DNA of 64,000 nt from Paragonimus westermani (taxonomy: Eukaryota > Platyhelminthes > Trematoda > Plagiorchiida > Troglotrematidae), in NCBI GenBank assembly GCA_008508345.1, contig QNGE01001220.1, positions 116,804 to 180,803 of the forward strand, read 5' to 3'. Below are positions 50,567 through 61,431 of the stretch, in pieces; position 1 is the first letter of the stretch, and the number at the start of each line of letters is the position of its first letter. The notes under the pieces are model-generated. The model ran no database searches. It saw nothing but the letters and a program-made list of their open reading frames with translations, and was not told the origin of the DNA. The translations under genes and the position numbers were made by a program.

Positions 50567-53500
50567 ACGTGGTTGTATTTGAATTATGACATTTCATTTA
50601 GATATAAGATGTTGTTAGTGGCGCTATGGTCAACATGATTGGTATTGGCTATGGCAGTGATATTTACCACTGCCGCAAAAATTCAGATCTAGTACTTATT
50701 TCGACAGAGACTCGTTGGAAAAGCCTTGGGGCCACGATTAAGTGTTAGTGACTACAAACTTAAAATTGGCCTGCAACAGTTCTGTAACAATCACCGTATT
50801 CAGTACTAGTGTTAACAAATGAGTATGCTGAAGGACACCGGCCTACTTGGTATAACCGTAAAAAAACAAAGCCTACGATGTGGTTATACAACAGTGACGT
50901 TTAACACAATGTATACAAACACCTTAAGTATTATTTGGAAGCGGACTTTAGTAGGTCCGGTAGAACGAACTTATATTTATTACTGGCATAAAAATCGGAT
51001 TGTTGTCACAAGGAATTTTTCCAAAACTCACGCGCTGCAAGTCCATCCGAAGTAATAGTTACATATATGTATATAACAAAGGTAGTTGTATATCACGCTT
51101 ACTGTTTCGGTTGTAAACTTCTATACCAAACCTATGTCACGGTGTATGCGCAAACCTCTCGCACGTTCCAATAACAATTCTTTTTACAGAAAACTAGGCC
51201 AGTCGCCTGGAAGTTGGTGCATTTTATACTAGTTATTAAATAAGGTTTTCCGCCTATTAATCTGGACACTTTCAAGCACAGTACCTGACTCAATTGGATT
51301 CACATGGTACACATCTCGTTGTGTGTAAACTTGGATAGGCTCATTCGTTCTGTCTCTGGTGCACTCATGCATAAACACGGAAACATGACTGTTAATTTCG
51401 CCTTGACCTTCTCGAACTAACTACCGGACAGGCGACTTTCCAGAGGATACGTTACCGTATCTTGTAGAGTAAGAGAGTACGGCACGTGTGTCAGTTCCAA
51501 ATGGCTGCGCAGATGTTTCAACCTGTTCAGCATTTGGGTCGATATACTGGTTGCAGCATCGGTGCCCATGACATGGCAACGTGAGTACAGTGGTTACAGT
51601 AGACTCTCCAATCAGAACAAATGCATACTAACTGAAATGAAATACAAGACTTCACCATATTGGAGACTAAAATTGCGAATCTACCGTTAACATTGTGACA
51701 CTTGTTGATGATATCCCACAACTTTGATTGAAATTGGTAACACTGAAGTTATCAGTTGATACCGGCTTAAAACTGAGGAGCAAAGTAGGAATTAGCTGTA
51801 ACTCGGTGTCTTTCAAGCGAACAACTAGTGAAAATTTGAAGGCTAACAAGTACTCACGGTGCCCCTCTGTATCTTTTAAACAAATATTTTACAATACATG
51901 CACCATAAATGATATGCTTCAGCCCGATTAAGTGAAAAATGTTAATGCCATACGCACTCATGTGGACAATAAAATATACATTACAATATACACGTTGCAA
52001 TCCTTACACAGTTCAGTGCGACTTAATTAATTCACGCTTAATCATAAGATAATGCGTGTCGTTTGAGTAATCGTTGCACGTCAGTATCAATTCAACGCAG
52101 CGTATGCATCTGAAGAATGCAATAAAGCTTGCTAGGGCCAACTTACCGGAGATTGTGAGAAGGTTCACTGAATAAAAGATAAAAGTAAAAATTATGGCTG
52201 TGTGATATCGATTTAAGGGAACTACTTTTCGAAATGCAACTGAACAGGTTTCACTCAACTTAAACAGACACAAACAAACCGCGGCACTTAAGTGCAGAAC
52301 ACACAGGGTTGTTATAGATTAGCAGAATTTCCAGTGTTTACACTATTGCATTTTTAAGGTTGTGTCAGCATTAAACTTGTGAAAGTAAATAGTATCATGG
52401 AGGTAAAATAATTCGTTCAGTGATTCTTCGGTGTTCTATGGTAACTTACCTTGCATACCACCGTGTGCAGCATCGTGTGCGCCTGCGATTTTGACGGAAA
52501 TTAACACAAGCGGAATAAAAAATCACTTACGCAATAACGATAGATAGGTAACAGACCTTGCTGCAAAATGTGATACAAAGCCTTTATATCAGAAAACGCC
52601 AAAATCTTGCAGAGTGGCACTGAGCACTCTGTTTAAGGCACTTTTCTTTTCCCTTATATTGCAAAATAGACCATTTGAATGTGCTCTCAATTGTAGTGGC
52701 ATATGCCACAATCAGATCAAAGGTTATATCAGACATGCTTTCAACGAGACACTGTTTATATGTTTGAATACACATTCTTCTTTCACCACAGGTGAATCGA
52801 GTTAAACAAAAACTAAGATACATTCCAGTTGTGTGGGTTTGGCGAGAAAATGCCATGGTTGCCTTATTGCCACAATAGTGATCAGGTGACAGGACACAAG
52901 CATGTATTTCATACTCGCCGCACGTAGATTTCTGACCGTATTTCTTGTCTGGGCGCCACTCCACAATGTACCAGCGTCAGCACGCGTGTTACTCATGATG
53001 TTAGTTTTGTTCTACCTATTCACTCGTGAAATCATTAAAAGAAGTGAACCTCTGCCAGTCGTATGTATGAAACCATGTGCACGAATTCAAAAAAGTTTGT
53101 TTTAGATTGCGACAGACCTTCAGTATAACAAATCAGTGATGGTAAACAGAACAACGAATTTGCCACGTATTTGTTTCCGAACATTTTCTTGAAAACCCGT
53201 GAATCACCTCAGGCAACCTGCATATTTTCCGTACTTTATGCTGATTCAATAAAAGGAACTATGAGGTTCGGAACATTGCACTTTCGTAGGTTTTCAGCGG
53301 TCCAACACTTGCTTACGTCTGAAGTTTCCAAGGTTAAGATGATGCACTCATCGTAGTGATTTAATACAATCTGGTCCAGAAAATGCCCCATATTCTTTTG
53401 TGATTGCAACTCACTTTCAATAGCAGAATGTTCCAAACCTTCACCTATGGAGACCAATTCAGTAAAGTATTAGACGCTAATAATGAACTTTGCGACATTT

Positions 53501-55204
53501 TAATCGAAAATTGCAACTACGATGTCTAATGTTCCGGTAAACGTGTATGGTCAGCATGAAGCTAGGTATGTAAGCCAAGAGGTCCAGAACCACTGAAATT
53601 TTCAACCCAGAATTTTAGATCATCAGGAGTTGTGGTTGAGGTTGATACTCATAATAAGTAAACAGCTTTCTGCAGACTGCGGATTATAGGTTCTAGCATG
53701 ACCAACGATCAAAACGTTCTCAGAATTCACTGTTTTGATAAGAAGGAGATTAGAACACGATATGTTTTATCTTTTAAGTCTTGAGGTTAATTAGCTGTGA
53801 TTCGATGCAGTCAATCATCAAGGACTTTAATAGTCTCAATCCTTCTTTAGTGATCACTCACCTACGCCATTAGTAATCGTCCCAGAAATGCCGCTGGTAA
53901 CACTTAGCAAGTTAAACCTCCAGTGTCCTTCTGTTGCAAACAATCATTTATATTTAGGATATATAGAACTGCTAAATGGTACACGTCGACATGTGACAAC
54001 CCTATCTGGGAATACTGTGCATTATCATAGGTCAAACTAATAACTTTACTACGTAAGGGGAAAGTTCAATGCCAGCAAAAATTTACACTTCAACATTATC
54101 CACATAGAACCCTCTATAACAACGTGCCAGGAAATTGGCTGAATTTGGAACGTCTTTTGGAAATCGCCCACACTCGTAGTTTACTAAAGTTAGGTAATCG
54201 TACCAAGATCTTTTATCGATGATGTACTGTTTTCAGGTCTTAAATTGGATTCTAGAGAAATACTGGGGAGATGTACAGACCTGATGGTTAATTAATACAC
54301 ACATAACGCGTATATCAGCGACTTTGAGTGAACAAACAGAACATAATAAGAATGAAATTACCATGTGATATCACAGCTGCAAGGTGGGGAGAGAAAGGGA
54401 TTAAACAACTCTCGCAGTCAAAATGTAACCAGCTACTGATAATGATTTCAGCGATTAAAACCTAACAGATTGTTGTAAATATTGTTTTAAAGCGTACATC
54501 AAGTAAACGCTTGGCGTGTGTTTGAATCACTGTTCTGGGCTACCAACAGAATTCAGGTAGAAGACCGCAGATCTGAACGGAAATATTTTGTGGCTCACGA
54601 TGTTTCAGCAAAAGGTCACAATTATTCAACATAGCTTCTCTGTGATCGGTATTAGTTCGACATGTATCACTGAGCTTTCCTGTACCAGAGTTGTTCACCT
54701 CTGGAGTGGTGCTGCGTAAAACAGAAACGGAGACGGAGTGTACGTAACAGAAGCTGCTAAGTTAATTAGGGATGAACCGTACATCACAGTTTCCTGTATA
54801 TGATGTTGAACGTGTAGGTTATATCACTTATCCTGGCGGCACACGTTAAAAGTGCCCATTAGAACATCTGTTTTTTTCACTTGAAGGTTCGCCAATTCAC
54901 AAGTTGTTTTCATATATTATACAGTACCATCTTACAGTAAGTCCTTATATCTGCACCAGACGTCTTTGTTCTAAACGATTGCAAAATTATTGTGAATTAT
55001 GTGTGACTGTTTGTTTCCATTTTATCTGCAATCCTTTATCCCAAAAGCATCCTTCTGGAGAACATGAATATCAATTTGCGTTGTGTGGTCTTAACAGAAA
55101 TGACTGTAAAAACATCCACTTTCAAAATGAAGGAACTATTATGAAAAGCTGGTACAAAATTTGGCGTCGCGCCCTCATAATATTTTCAATGATCATCGAA
55201 ATAG
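50567..55204. other. No gene recognised; one unexplained 126-codon frame
   Basis: The minus-strand frame 52584-52964 (126 codons) and plus-strand frame 54904-55224 (106 codons) are the longest. I recognise nothing in the first. The last few codons of the second run into the Gypsy gag-like region but do not resemble gag. No RNA gene seen. Confidence 0.5.
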
Positions 55205-55990
55205 ATCAGTTATCTACTAAATGAAATGCTCAAGAAGTGGAAGATTAGTTAGAGAGGTTTGACATTTGGTGTCTCACAAAATCTGATTTGGACGGGAAGA
55301 ACATTGCTTTCTTCCTACATTTCTTTGGCACGGAAGCTTACGCAATTATCAAAAACTTGACTTCCATGGAGTCACCGGTCAACAGTTCTTGTCCAACGCT
55401 ATAGAAAATACTTCTTCAACATTTCGAATCGGTTAATTTCGTAGCGTTCGCCAGAGCCAAGTTCAATGTGCTAATCCGGTCAGAATTTCCATCGGTACGT
55501 GATTTCGGCCTACAACTGTAAACACAAGCAGCTAAGTGTGAATATGACATCCAGTTAGAGGATTGGCTGCGTGGCCGACCGATTTCTGGTATTAACTTAC
55601 CAGAGTTACAACAGGAACTTCTGTTGCATCATGGTCAGAGGTGTCAGATTACTCGCAAAGTACATGGATAGAATGAGGATGTAAAAGAGGTTACGAAGAC
55701 TACTGAGGTTCTTCTGTGCAACTATTCCGAAGACAATAATCCAAGGCTGAGACAACACAGCACATTCAAGCCGCGTACTGATATTCGTGTGCTAGGATGA
55801 TTCTTTCAGCCTTCTAAAGGAAGTAATCCCAAAGCAGTTCAACGACAAGTTGGGAAATGCGCATCGTATGGAGGCAATCATTCCCGGTATTTATGTCCAC
55901 AAAGACGGGTATAGTGCTTCAGCTGTGCCATAGTGGGTCATATGCAGTCACTGTGTAAGTCCAGGTGTTCATTACAGTTAACGACAAACT
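55205..55990 (+). pseudogene. Gypsy gag-like region with CCHC zinc knuckles
   Basis: Readable over several stops: EVEDxLERFDIWCLTKSDLD at the start, then an HFESVNFVAFARAKFN block and INLPELQQELLLHHGQRC, typical of capsid-domain sequence of trematode-type Gypsy gags. At 55915-55956 CFSCAIVGHMQSLC is a perfect C-x2-C-x4-H-x4-C knuckle. The knuckle before it (starting at 55858) has Tyr where its second Cys belongs (CASYGGNHSRYLC). Stops at several codons, including one between the two knuckles, show it is nonfunctional. Its original role was nucleocapsid packaging of the element RNA. Confidence 0.8.
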
Positions 55991-56840
55991 AACTTGAACG
56001 TAGCGGTATTTTATTCTGATGCTGCTCTGCAGCCCACACAATTTAACACTCGTGGTATTGCTGGTCATTCATAACCTCTTGCAGGTTGCTACACAGTATC
56101 GGTAAACTTGCCCCAGGCTAGCCCCATTAATTTTCAATTTCTAGTTCTAAGTTCAGATCGTTCTATTCTTGGACTTAAAGCTTTACGACTGTTTCATTCT
56201 GACATTTCCCTACTGAAATCAGTAAATGAAGCTGACATTAAACAACTTATAGTGGACTGCTCCAAGGCCACAGGGGAAATGCGAATACTAAATGTGAAAA
56301 TTGAAGTTCCTAGAGACCCAGTCCTTCTTAAAAGACGAATCGTTCCATTCGGTTTGCGAGAATTCATGCGCAAAGAATTATAAATCGTGCGTGACAAAGG
56401 AGTACTAGCTCCTTTTGACTCGCCAAACTGGGCGACCCCAATGATGATACCATCAAAAGCTGATGGGATCACACCAAAAATTTGTGGTGATTATAGGTTA
56501 ACAGTTAATACACGCCTACTACAACGTAGCTGCACAACAGAAGAACCTGAGGATGTATTGTATCGTTTGTCAGGTTCTACGGGCTTTCAAACAATTGATT
56601 TAAGGGATGCTTACTCACAAATACCACCTGATGAAGTATCAAGCAATCTGACTGTGATCAACACACCAGTCGGTCTGTATTGATACAAGTTTCTACCTTC
56701 CAGTTCAAACGTTTCGCCAGCTGTATTCCAGGATGTCATGGTTACAATTACTAAATACATAGATAACATAGAAACCTATCAAGATGATGTTATTGCTTAT
56801 GCTCTTGATAAGACTTCCATTATGACTGTCCTCTTCTTTC
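55990..56840 (+). pseudogene. Gypsy protease remnant and reverse transcriptase
   Basis: At 55990-56170 the sequence reads FNTRGIAGHS and, after a stop, INFQFLVLSSDRSILGLKAL, which is the C-terminal part of a retroviral-type aspartic protease (family ILGLDAL). The catalytic DTG is not readable. RT follows: 56308-56383 RDPVLLKRRIVPFGLREFM, a stop, then ICGDYRLTVN. FQTIDLRDAYSQIP is motif A with Asp kept, NVSPAVFQDVM is motif B, and YQDDVIAYA is motif C with both Asp codons at 56783-56788. A TGA at 56681-56683 interrupts the frame between motif A and motif B. Sense otherwise continues to about 56840, so this part decayed less than gag. Confidence 0.88.
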
Positions 56841-56889
56841 TCGGTTGAGACGATTATTTGACCCCGATGTGACCGTTCATGCAAAATTG

Positions 56890-57575
56890 TAAATTTTCAG
56901 TTTCTTTCTCGTGCCTTGGTTAAGCTGTTGACAAATATGGCTTCAAACCAGATTCGTGACGCACAGCCCCATTAATGAATGCATCGTCACCGACTATCCT
57001 TCGTGAACTCTGTTCTGTTTCGGGTGCACTCCAACAGTACTCACGTTTTACTCCGAGTTTTGTTCAAAATACTACTTCTTTGTTTGACACGCTATCCACC
57101 AACAATTTTTCTTGGTTCACTAACCACGAGAAAACGCTTCTTGGTTTAATCCATCTTCAAACAACTGTTTTAAAATGAATCACTGTCGAAGATCATTCAA
57201 CTGTACTTATCGGTTCTTGAACAGTGAGGTAGACCTGATATGTACATTTCACGTCGTCTGTCTAGAGCCAAACGTGGGTATTTTCAGACCCAACTTAAAG
57301 CCAGTGAAGTATACTGGACTGTTAACAAATTTCATAAGTATCTTTTTGGTCTTCCATTCACTATTGTAACAGATCACGAAGTATTAAAATTCCTGTATCA
57401 CCTCAGCAAATCGCTAGCAAAGTCATCTGCTACCACGGTGCAACGCTGGAGCGTTGCTGTTAGCTCCTGCAATTACACAATTGCTCATCACAGTGCAGAA
57501 ACAATTCCCCGTGTTGATTTCGTATCCAGAGTTTCGTCACCGGACTGGAGCTCCAACAACGCTGACTGTTGACTA
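56890..57575 (+). pseudogene. Gypsy RT connection and RNase H remnant
   Basis: 57015-57115 carries the connection (ALQQYSRFTPSFVQNTTSLF, then FSWFTNHEKTLLGL), and 57140-57180 reaches the RNase H entrance. The first RNase H catalytic region (family GSDAS) is broken by frame changes at 57200-57240. From 57240 a clean frame to 57572 reads YISRRLSRAKRGYFQTQLKA, then FTIVTDHEVLKFLYH and NYTIAHHSAETIPRVDFVSR. The TDH and terminal D-x-x-SR elements of Gypsy RNase H are thus kept. Confidence 0.85.
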
Positions 57576-58012
57576 ATTCAACCACTGCCGGTAAACAGGG
57601 ATGCACTTGTGTGCGACACTCTTAAATTCTTCAGTTACGCTATTTCCGCCTTAAAACGTGACTGGGCACAACTGCAACAAAGTAGATTTCCTGGATTTTG
57701 CTGCCGCCGTGATATGTTTTCCATTACTCCGGATAGATGATTATGCTTTGAGGATCTTGGTGTAATTTCACCGACTTTACGATATTACGGACTTGCATTC
57801 CGAACATTTAGAAGTCGACAATATGAAGGTGCTTGCATGTTCATCTTGTTGTTGGCCGGAATTAGAAGCAGACAATAAACTTACTGCCAAAAATTTAATC
57901 ACTTGTGTGCACATACGAAACAATCACTATGACTCCAAGGCCTGTTACGTTTGAAACCTTTCAGAGAGTTCACGCTGACTACTGTGGTTCTTTCCTGGGG
58001 AAATACTATGCT
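57576..58012 (+). pseudogene. Gypsy integrase N-terminal part, plus strand
   Basis: A poorly preserved zinc-binding stretch is followed by PRPVTFETFQRVHADYCG and SFLGKYYA, ending at codon 58010-58012. The Asp in HADYCG is the first of the catalytic D,D-35-E triad. The family sequence would continue with the VDxYSKWPE strand. Here the plus strand stops matching at 58013, because the next segment lies on the other strand. Confidence 0.85.
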
Positions 58013-58327
58013 AATCAACGACACCTCGATTAAATTCCACAAATGATTCCGGTGTCAAAGAAGCAATAACCGACTTCAGCGTGCATGCGGACTCTTCTGC
58101 AAGCCCATTGGACTGTGAATTTCGTGGAGCAGTAAACAAATATCGACATCCACGTCCTTTAATCCACCGCTCTAAAGACTTGGTAGTAAAGTGAATACTA
58201 CTGTCGATGAACAAAGCAGCAGGTACATCCTCGTGACAGAATACGTTCTTCAATCACGCTGCATAAAGTCTGCACCCGGTGATTTCGTGAGAAAAACTTC
58301 AGGCCATCTGGAGTAAACATCTTTAAT
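58013..58327 (-). pseudogene. Gypsy integrase catalytic core, inverted in place
   Basis: Read on the minus strand from 58321 down: DVYSRWPEVFLTKSPGADF, a frame change, then KNVFCHEDVPAALFIDSSIH (second catalytic Asp). RYLFTAPRNSQSNGLAEES (catalytic Glu) and SVIASLTPESFVEFN follow, ending at about 58013. These are exactly the residues missing between GKYYA (plus strand, ends 58012) and RNTLRSVTGESPA (plus strand, from about 58343). So about 315 bp of the same element has been flipped between two points. An independent minus-strand Gypsy is unlikely, because nothing of it extends beyond either breakpoint. Confidence 0.85.
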
Positions 58328-58660
58328 CCTCTCAAGCAACGCAGAAACACATTACGTTCGGTAACTGGAGAGAGTCCCGCAATCCTTCTCAAATCTCGTT
58401 CTCTGTGTACAAGCTTTGGCTGCACAGAAACAGCGCATGTTACATTTTCTCAAAAGCAACGGCTTACGTCTTGCTAATAGAATAGATCATTCTTCTCACG
58501 GAAATCGCATGGTTACTATTGTTGACCATCGAAGACATATTGATCAGGTTGAGTTCACTTCTAGAGGTCAGTCTGTTGAAGAAACCCTCGTTAGAAGGTC
58601 TGAATGTTTGGAATCCAGACCACTACCGAAGCGCTTTGGATGTGACGAACATGACTGACA
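58328..58660 (+). pseudogene. Gypsy integrase C-terminal part, plus strand
   Basis: Plus strand resumes with RNTLRSVTGESPAILLKSRS and LCTSFGCTETAHVTF. In another frame it goes on to HGNRMVTIVD and RRHIDQVEFTSRG, the GNRMxTIVD..RRHIDQ end typical of Ty3/Gypsy integrase. At least one frame change lies at about 58440. Element sequence is not recognisable beyond about 58660. Confidence 0.85.
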
Positions 58661-58750
58661 TGCTCTGTCTCCTCTTGCTGTGCAACCGTTTTACTGTGCA
58701 AATATTCTGCACAAGTGAAAACGATTCGAATAGACCCATGAGTTCATTGA

Positions 58751-58788
58751 AAGTCAGAGGTGATTTTGGCGAACAATACGTTTTCGAG
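58751..58788 (+). repeat. Short dispersed repeat shared with 61590-61625 (minus)
   Basis: A 17-bp exact match (ggtgattttggcgaaca at 58759-58775) plus similar flanks (cgttttcg) recurs on the minus strand at 61601-61617. The two copies bracket PLE3 and family B copy B9 in opposite orientation. Confidence 0.6.
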
Positions 58789-58799
58789 TTTGAAGTCTA

Positions 58800-60768
58800 A
58801 TAAATTGAAAAGCGAATTGAATTCTGCAAGTTAAGTAACAGTTCCCGAGCAATCCTGAAAAGTATGTCCACAAGTTTACAACGATGCACCTATCGAAACC
58901 GTTGCTAGAGCTTTTATCACCCGGTCCTAAGTTTTACTGCCCCAGAAATAAATTGAAACAGCTTGATTTAAAGGTCTAGTTTGAGAATTTATACAGTCAG
59001 GTTGAATCACTGGTTCCGTCGTCAGTGCTCAATACAGAACACTTCAAAACCACTTTATTTAACACGCCCTACCAGTACCTCGAGGCTAAACCGCACTCAA
59101 GCAGTATTCTGACAAAACAGCATTTTCAAGAGCTGAATGATTTGAGAAGAATTAATGATATTCTATTGTCGAAGCCCGACAAAGATGCAGGAATTGTTTT
59201 GATGGACAGGTTGATTAACCTGCAGAAAATGACCAGCATTTTGAGTGACTCGTCTAAATTCAGCAACCCGCCAAACGAGAAAGATATGAACAATGCGATC
59301 AAAAAAATCATTTCTTGAACTGAAGGGTTTGATAGACTGCGACGTTCGAACGAATCCGACCAACTGGAACCATAATACACAGACTGTAAGGTTTACCGAA
59401 GTTTCACAAGGAAGAATGATCATTATGCCCGAACCTTGATATGTGTAATTCTCCATGTCATTCGATGGCACAGTGGCTAACGGAGTTGCTAGAACCTGTT
59501 CGGAATGACATTTCAGTGCACTGGCTAAAATATACGTTTGAGTTCGTTGATACTATCCGTTTCCTGAATGTGGAAAACAAGATGTTTTCCTTCGATGTAT
59601 GCACTTTGTTCACGAATGTACCACTTGTAGAAACCGTTGACTATCTCTGCGGTTATATTCGTTTCAAAGGGTTAATTTTGGGCTTACCCGAAGACACGCT
59701 CGAGTAGCTGATATTAGCTCGCACGCAGAATGTACAGTTTCAGGTTGATGAGAAAAGGTATCGTCAGAAGAATGGCGTTGTGATGGGGTCACGGTTAGGC
59801 CCGATGTTAGTAAATATCTTCATGGCAATGTTGAAAAGAACTACGCTACGTGGGATTATTGACAATAGCGCTCTCTTCAAGAGGTTCATGGACGACATCA
59901 TCTGTGTGGTTGACGAAACTATGGATCTAAACAGCCTATTCGCGGAGGCGAACAAGACACATCGTAATTTCGACTTTACACTTAAGGCCGAGAATGATGG
60001 ACAAATATCCTTTCTGGATGTGGCACTGAATCGTCGTGCAGATGGTTCACTTCAGAGAGTTATTCTTAGGAAGGGGACTTGGAACAGCCAGTATACTCAC
60101 TTTTTCAGTTGCGTACCGCTCAGACAGGAGAGAAACCTCGTTAGTAGTTTAACACACAGAGCTGTGAGGATATGTACTGATGAGACGATTGGAACAGAAA
60201 TGTTTTTTTTCTGCGGCGGATATCCGCGGAGAACGCCTATCCTGTAAACTTCGTGGATAAATATATGGAACTGACAGAACCAAAAGTTAGGCTCCTATCT
60301 GCGCGGTACTACAAAGGCGAGGCCTTGACCGGATTGGTGACTCGTAGAATACGTAACGCAATTGAGAAGACCTACAATGCGGCACAACTGCGGATCAAAT
60401 TCGGATCACACCCGGCAGTCCACGTACACCTCAAAGATACGTTGCCTAAATGTGTGACTTCATTTTGTGTTTCCTCTTTCATATGCTTCTGTGGAGCAGC
60501 TTACGTCGGTCGCACAACCAGGTGCCTTTCTCAGAGGATACGTGAGCACCACCCCACTTGGTTAGCCAAGGACGGGATGAAGTCCACCTCGAGTGCAATT
60601 CTGGCGCACCTTGTAGACACAGGACACCAAATCTCCCCGGAAGTGGCATTCCAGTCCATTTACCGCCTGCGAAAGCGATCGGAAGTTGGTTGCGCAATCC
60701 ACAGTTGTGCGCAAAGAAGAAATTTGTTCAAGCCCCACTGTTACCATGGCTCCCCATTAACCATTTGA
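58800..60768 (+). mobile_element. Penelope-like retroelement PLE3 (RT plus GIY-YIG endonuclease), nearly complete
   Basis: Penelope-like retroelements encode one protein with a telomerase-like RT and a C-terminal GIY-YIG endonuclease. Blocks in order: KPLLELLSPGPKFYC (N-terminus, in the frame of 58860), LSKPDKDAGIVLMDRL, GLPKFHKEE and NSPCHSMAQWLTELLEPV. MFSFDVCTLFTNVP is motif A with Asp at 59594-59596, VVMGSRLGPMLVNIF is motif B, and FMDDIICVV is motif C with Asp-Asp at 59891-59896. SFLDVALNRRADGSLQ is the post-RT block; CFCGAAYVGRTTRCLSQRIR and HLVDTGHQI form the GIY-YIG domain (60484-60640). Breaks: TAG at 58977, TGA at 59319, a frame change and stops at about 59330-59440, TAG at 59705, a frame change at about 60245. 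It is the youngest Penelope copy here, but not active. No spliced host context is implied. Confidence 0.92.
60253..60768 (+). pseudogene. PLE3 GIY-YIG endonuclease frame
   Basis: Uninterrupted frame of 171 codons. Residues 1-75 carry the linker ahead of the nuclease (RIRNAIEKTYNAAQLRIKF, LKDTLPKCVTSFCVSSF). Residues 78-101 are CFCGAAYVGRTTRCLSQRIR followed by EHH, the Penelope GIY-YIG core with its Cys pair, the Tyr-Val-Gly half and the Arg/His that follow. Residues about 118-131 are AILAHLVDTGHQIS, the conserved HLxxTGHxI element. The domain nicks target DNA to prime reverse transcription. A frame change just before it separates it from the RT, so the ATG is not a real start. Confidence 0.88.
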
Positions 60769-60961
60769 CAACTTCAGAGGTCTATTTTGTCACCTGATTG
60801 TCCTCCGATTCACAACCGTTTGACGTAGTTATGTGATGACTGTTCTTGATTTTTTCTCACTTGACAACCATGATGGTTTATTTTCAAGTTGACCATCACT
60901 CAAATTTGATCGCAGCCTTCGCATTCAGATAGAATTTTCAGCCAGCTCCTTTCGAAAAGAA

Positions 60962-61006
60962 GCACTAGACTCGAGTTTCGCTCTCATAAGAGCTCATCAG
61001 TAGTGC
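60962..61006 (-). ncRNA. Type I hammerhead ribozyme, complete consensus match
   Basis: Minus strand, 45 nt: GCACUA (stem I 5' strand), CUGAUGA (core), GCUCU-UAUG-AGAGC (stem II, 5 perfect pairs and tetraloop), GAAA (core, its last A pairing with U16.1). CUC/GAG follows as stem III without a loop, then UC, then UAGUGC (stem I 3' strand, 6 perfect pairs). Cleavage is expected after GUC, between plus-strand positions 60968 and 60967. The palindromic stem III (ACUCGAGU) is too short to close stably in a monomer, so dimeric folding is likely, as known for Penelope and Sm-alpha type hammerheads. All invariant core bases are present. Confidence 0.9.
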
Positions 61007-61314
61007 ATATCATTGCCACGGCTGAAAAGTCTATCTGAATGCGAAGGCTGCGATCAAATATAAGTGATGGTCAACTTGAAAGTAAACCAAATCCCCGACT
61101 ACTCATCAGTAATCCAAAATATCGCCTTGCAGGTTTAATGACTTCTGTGATCTCGACCTGTCTCGGAAGTCCTAATCGCGGGGTTATCGATTGGAGTTAA
61201 CAGGCAGTAACTGTTTCTCCTCTCGAGACGATCGGGCAACCTGATCATTGCTCACAAGCGAGAGTGGTTGAGCGTTCAGATTTGATAATTCGGTCGTGCC
61301 TAATGTGAGGTCAA

Positions 61315-61369
61315 TGGCGTAGTGGTTAGCACGGTTGCCTCATGATTGGAATGGCCGGGGTTTAACTTG
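61315..61369 (+). promoter_or_regulatory. tRNA-like Pol III promoter relic in family B
   Basis: The A box TGGCGTAGTGG at 61315-61325 fits TRGCNNAGYGG exactly. The B box position holds GGTTTAACTTG at 61359-61369, decayed from GGTTCGANTCC; copy B2 keeps GTTCCGATTCC at the same place. The segment taatgtgaggtcaatggcgt through gcggtcgtgac has tRNA-like spacing. It lies just upstream of the hammerhead, as expected for a Pol III-transcribed ribozyme repeat. Confidence 0.65.
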
Positions 61370-61387
61370 CGGTCGTGACAAGGATAT

Positions 61388-61431
61388 GCACTACTGAGAG
61401 CTCTAATGAGAGTGAAACTCGAGTCTAGTGC
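61388..61431 (+). ncRNA. Hammerhead ribozyme, one-base deletion in the core
   Basis: 44 nt. Stem I GCACTA/TAGTGC is perfect. The core reads CTGAGAG, one base short of CTGATGAG. Stem II GCTCT-AATG-AGAGT has a G-U closing pair. GAAA, palindromic CTCGAG, then GTC and TAGTGC are present. Apart from the deletion it equals the minus-strand ribozyme at 60962-61006. The deletion at the variable position of CUGANGA probably impairs cleavage. Confidence 0.8.

Larger units (their letters stand above)
55205..58660 (+). mobile_element. Ty3/Gypsy retrotransposon relic, gag to integrase
   Basis: Colinear gag, protease, reverse transcriptase, RNase H and integrase segments in the order PR-RT-RH-IN, which is the Ty3/Gypsy order. 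Many stops and frame changes make it dead. No LTR was recognised on either side: PLE3 begins within about 150 bp of its 3' end, and the sequence before gag is uninformative. The integrase core is inverted (see its own entry). Confidence 0.9.

Noticed and set aside
58011..58253. A second, minus-strand Gypsy element at 58 kb
   Set aside because: The antisense integrase segment supplies exactly the residues missing from the plus-strand element and nothing beyond them, so an in-place inversion is simpler.
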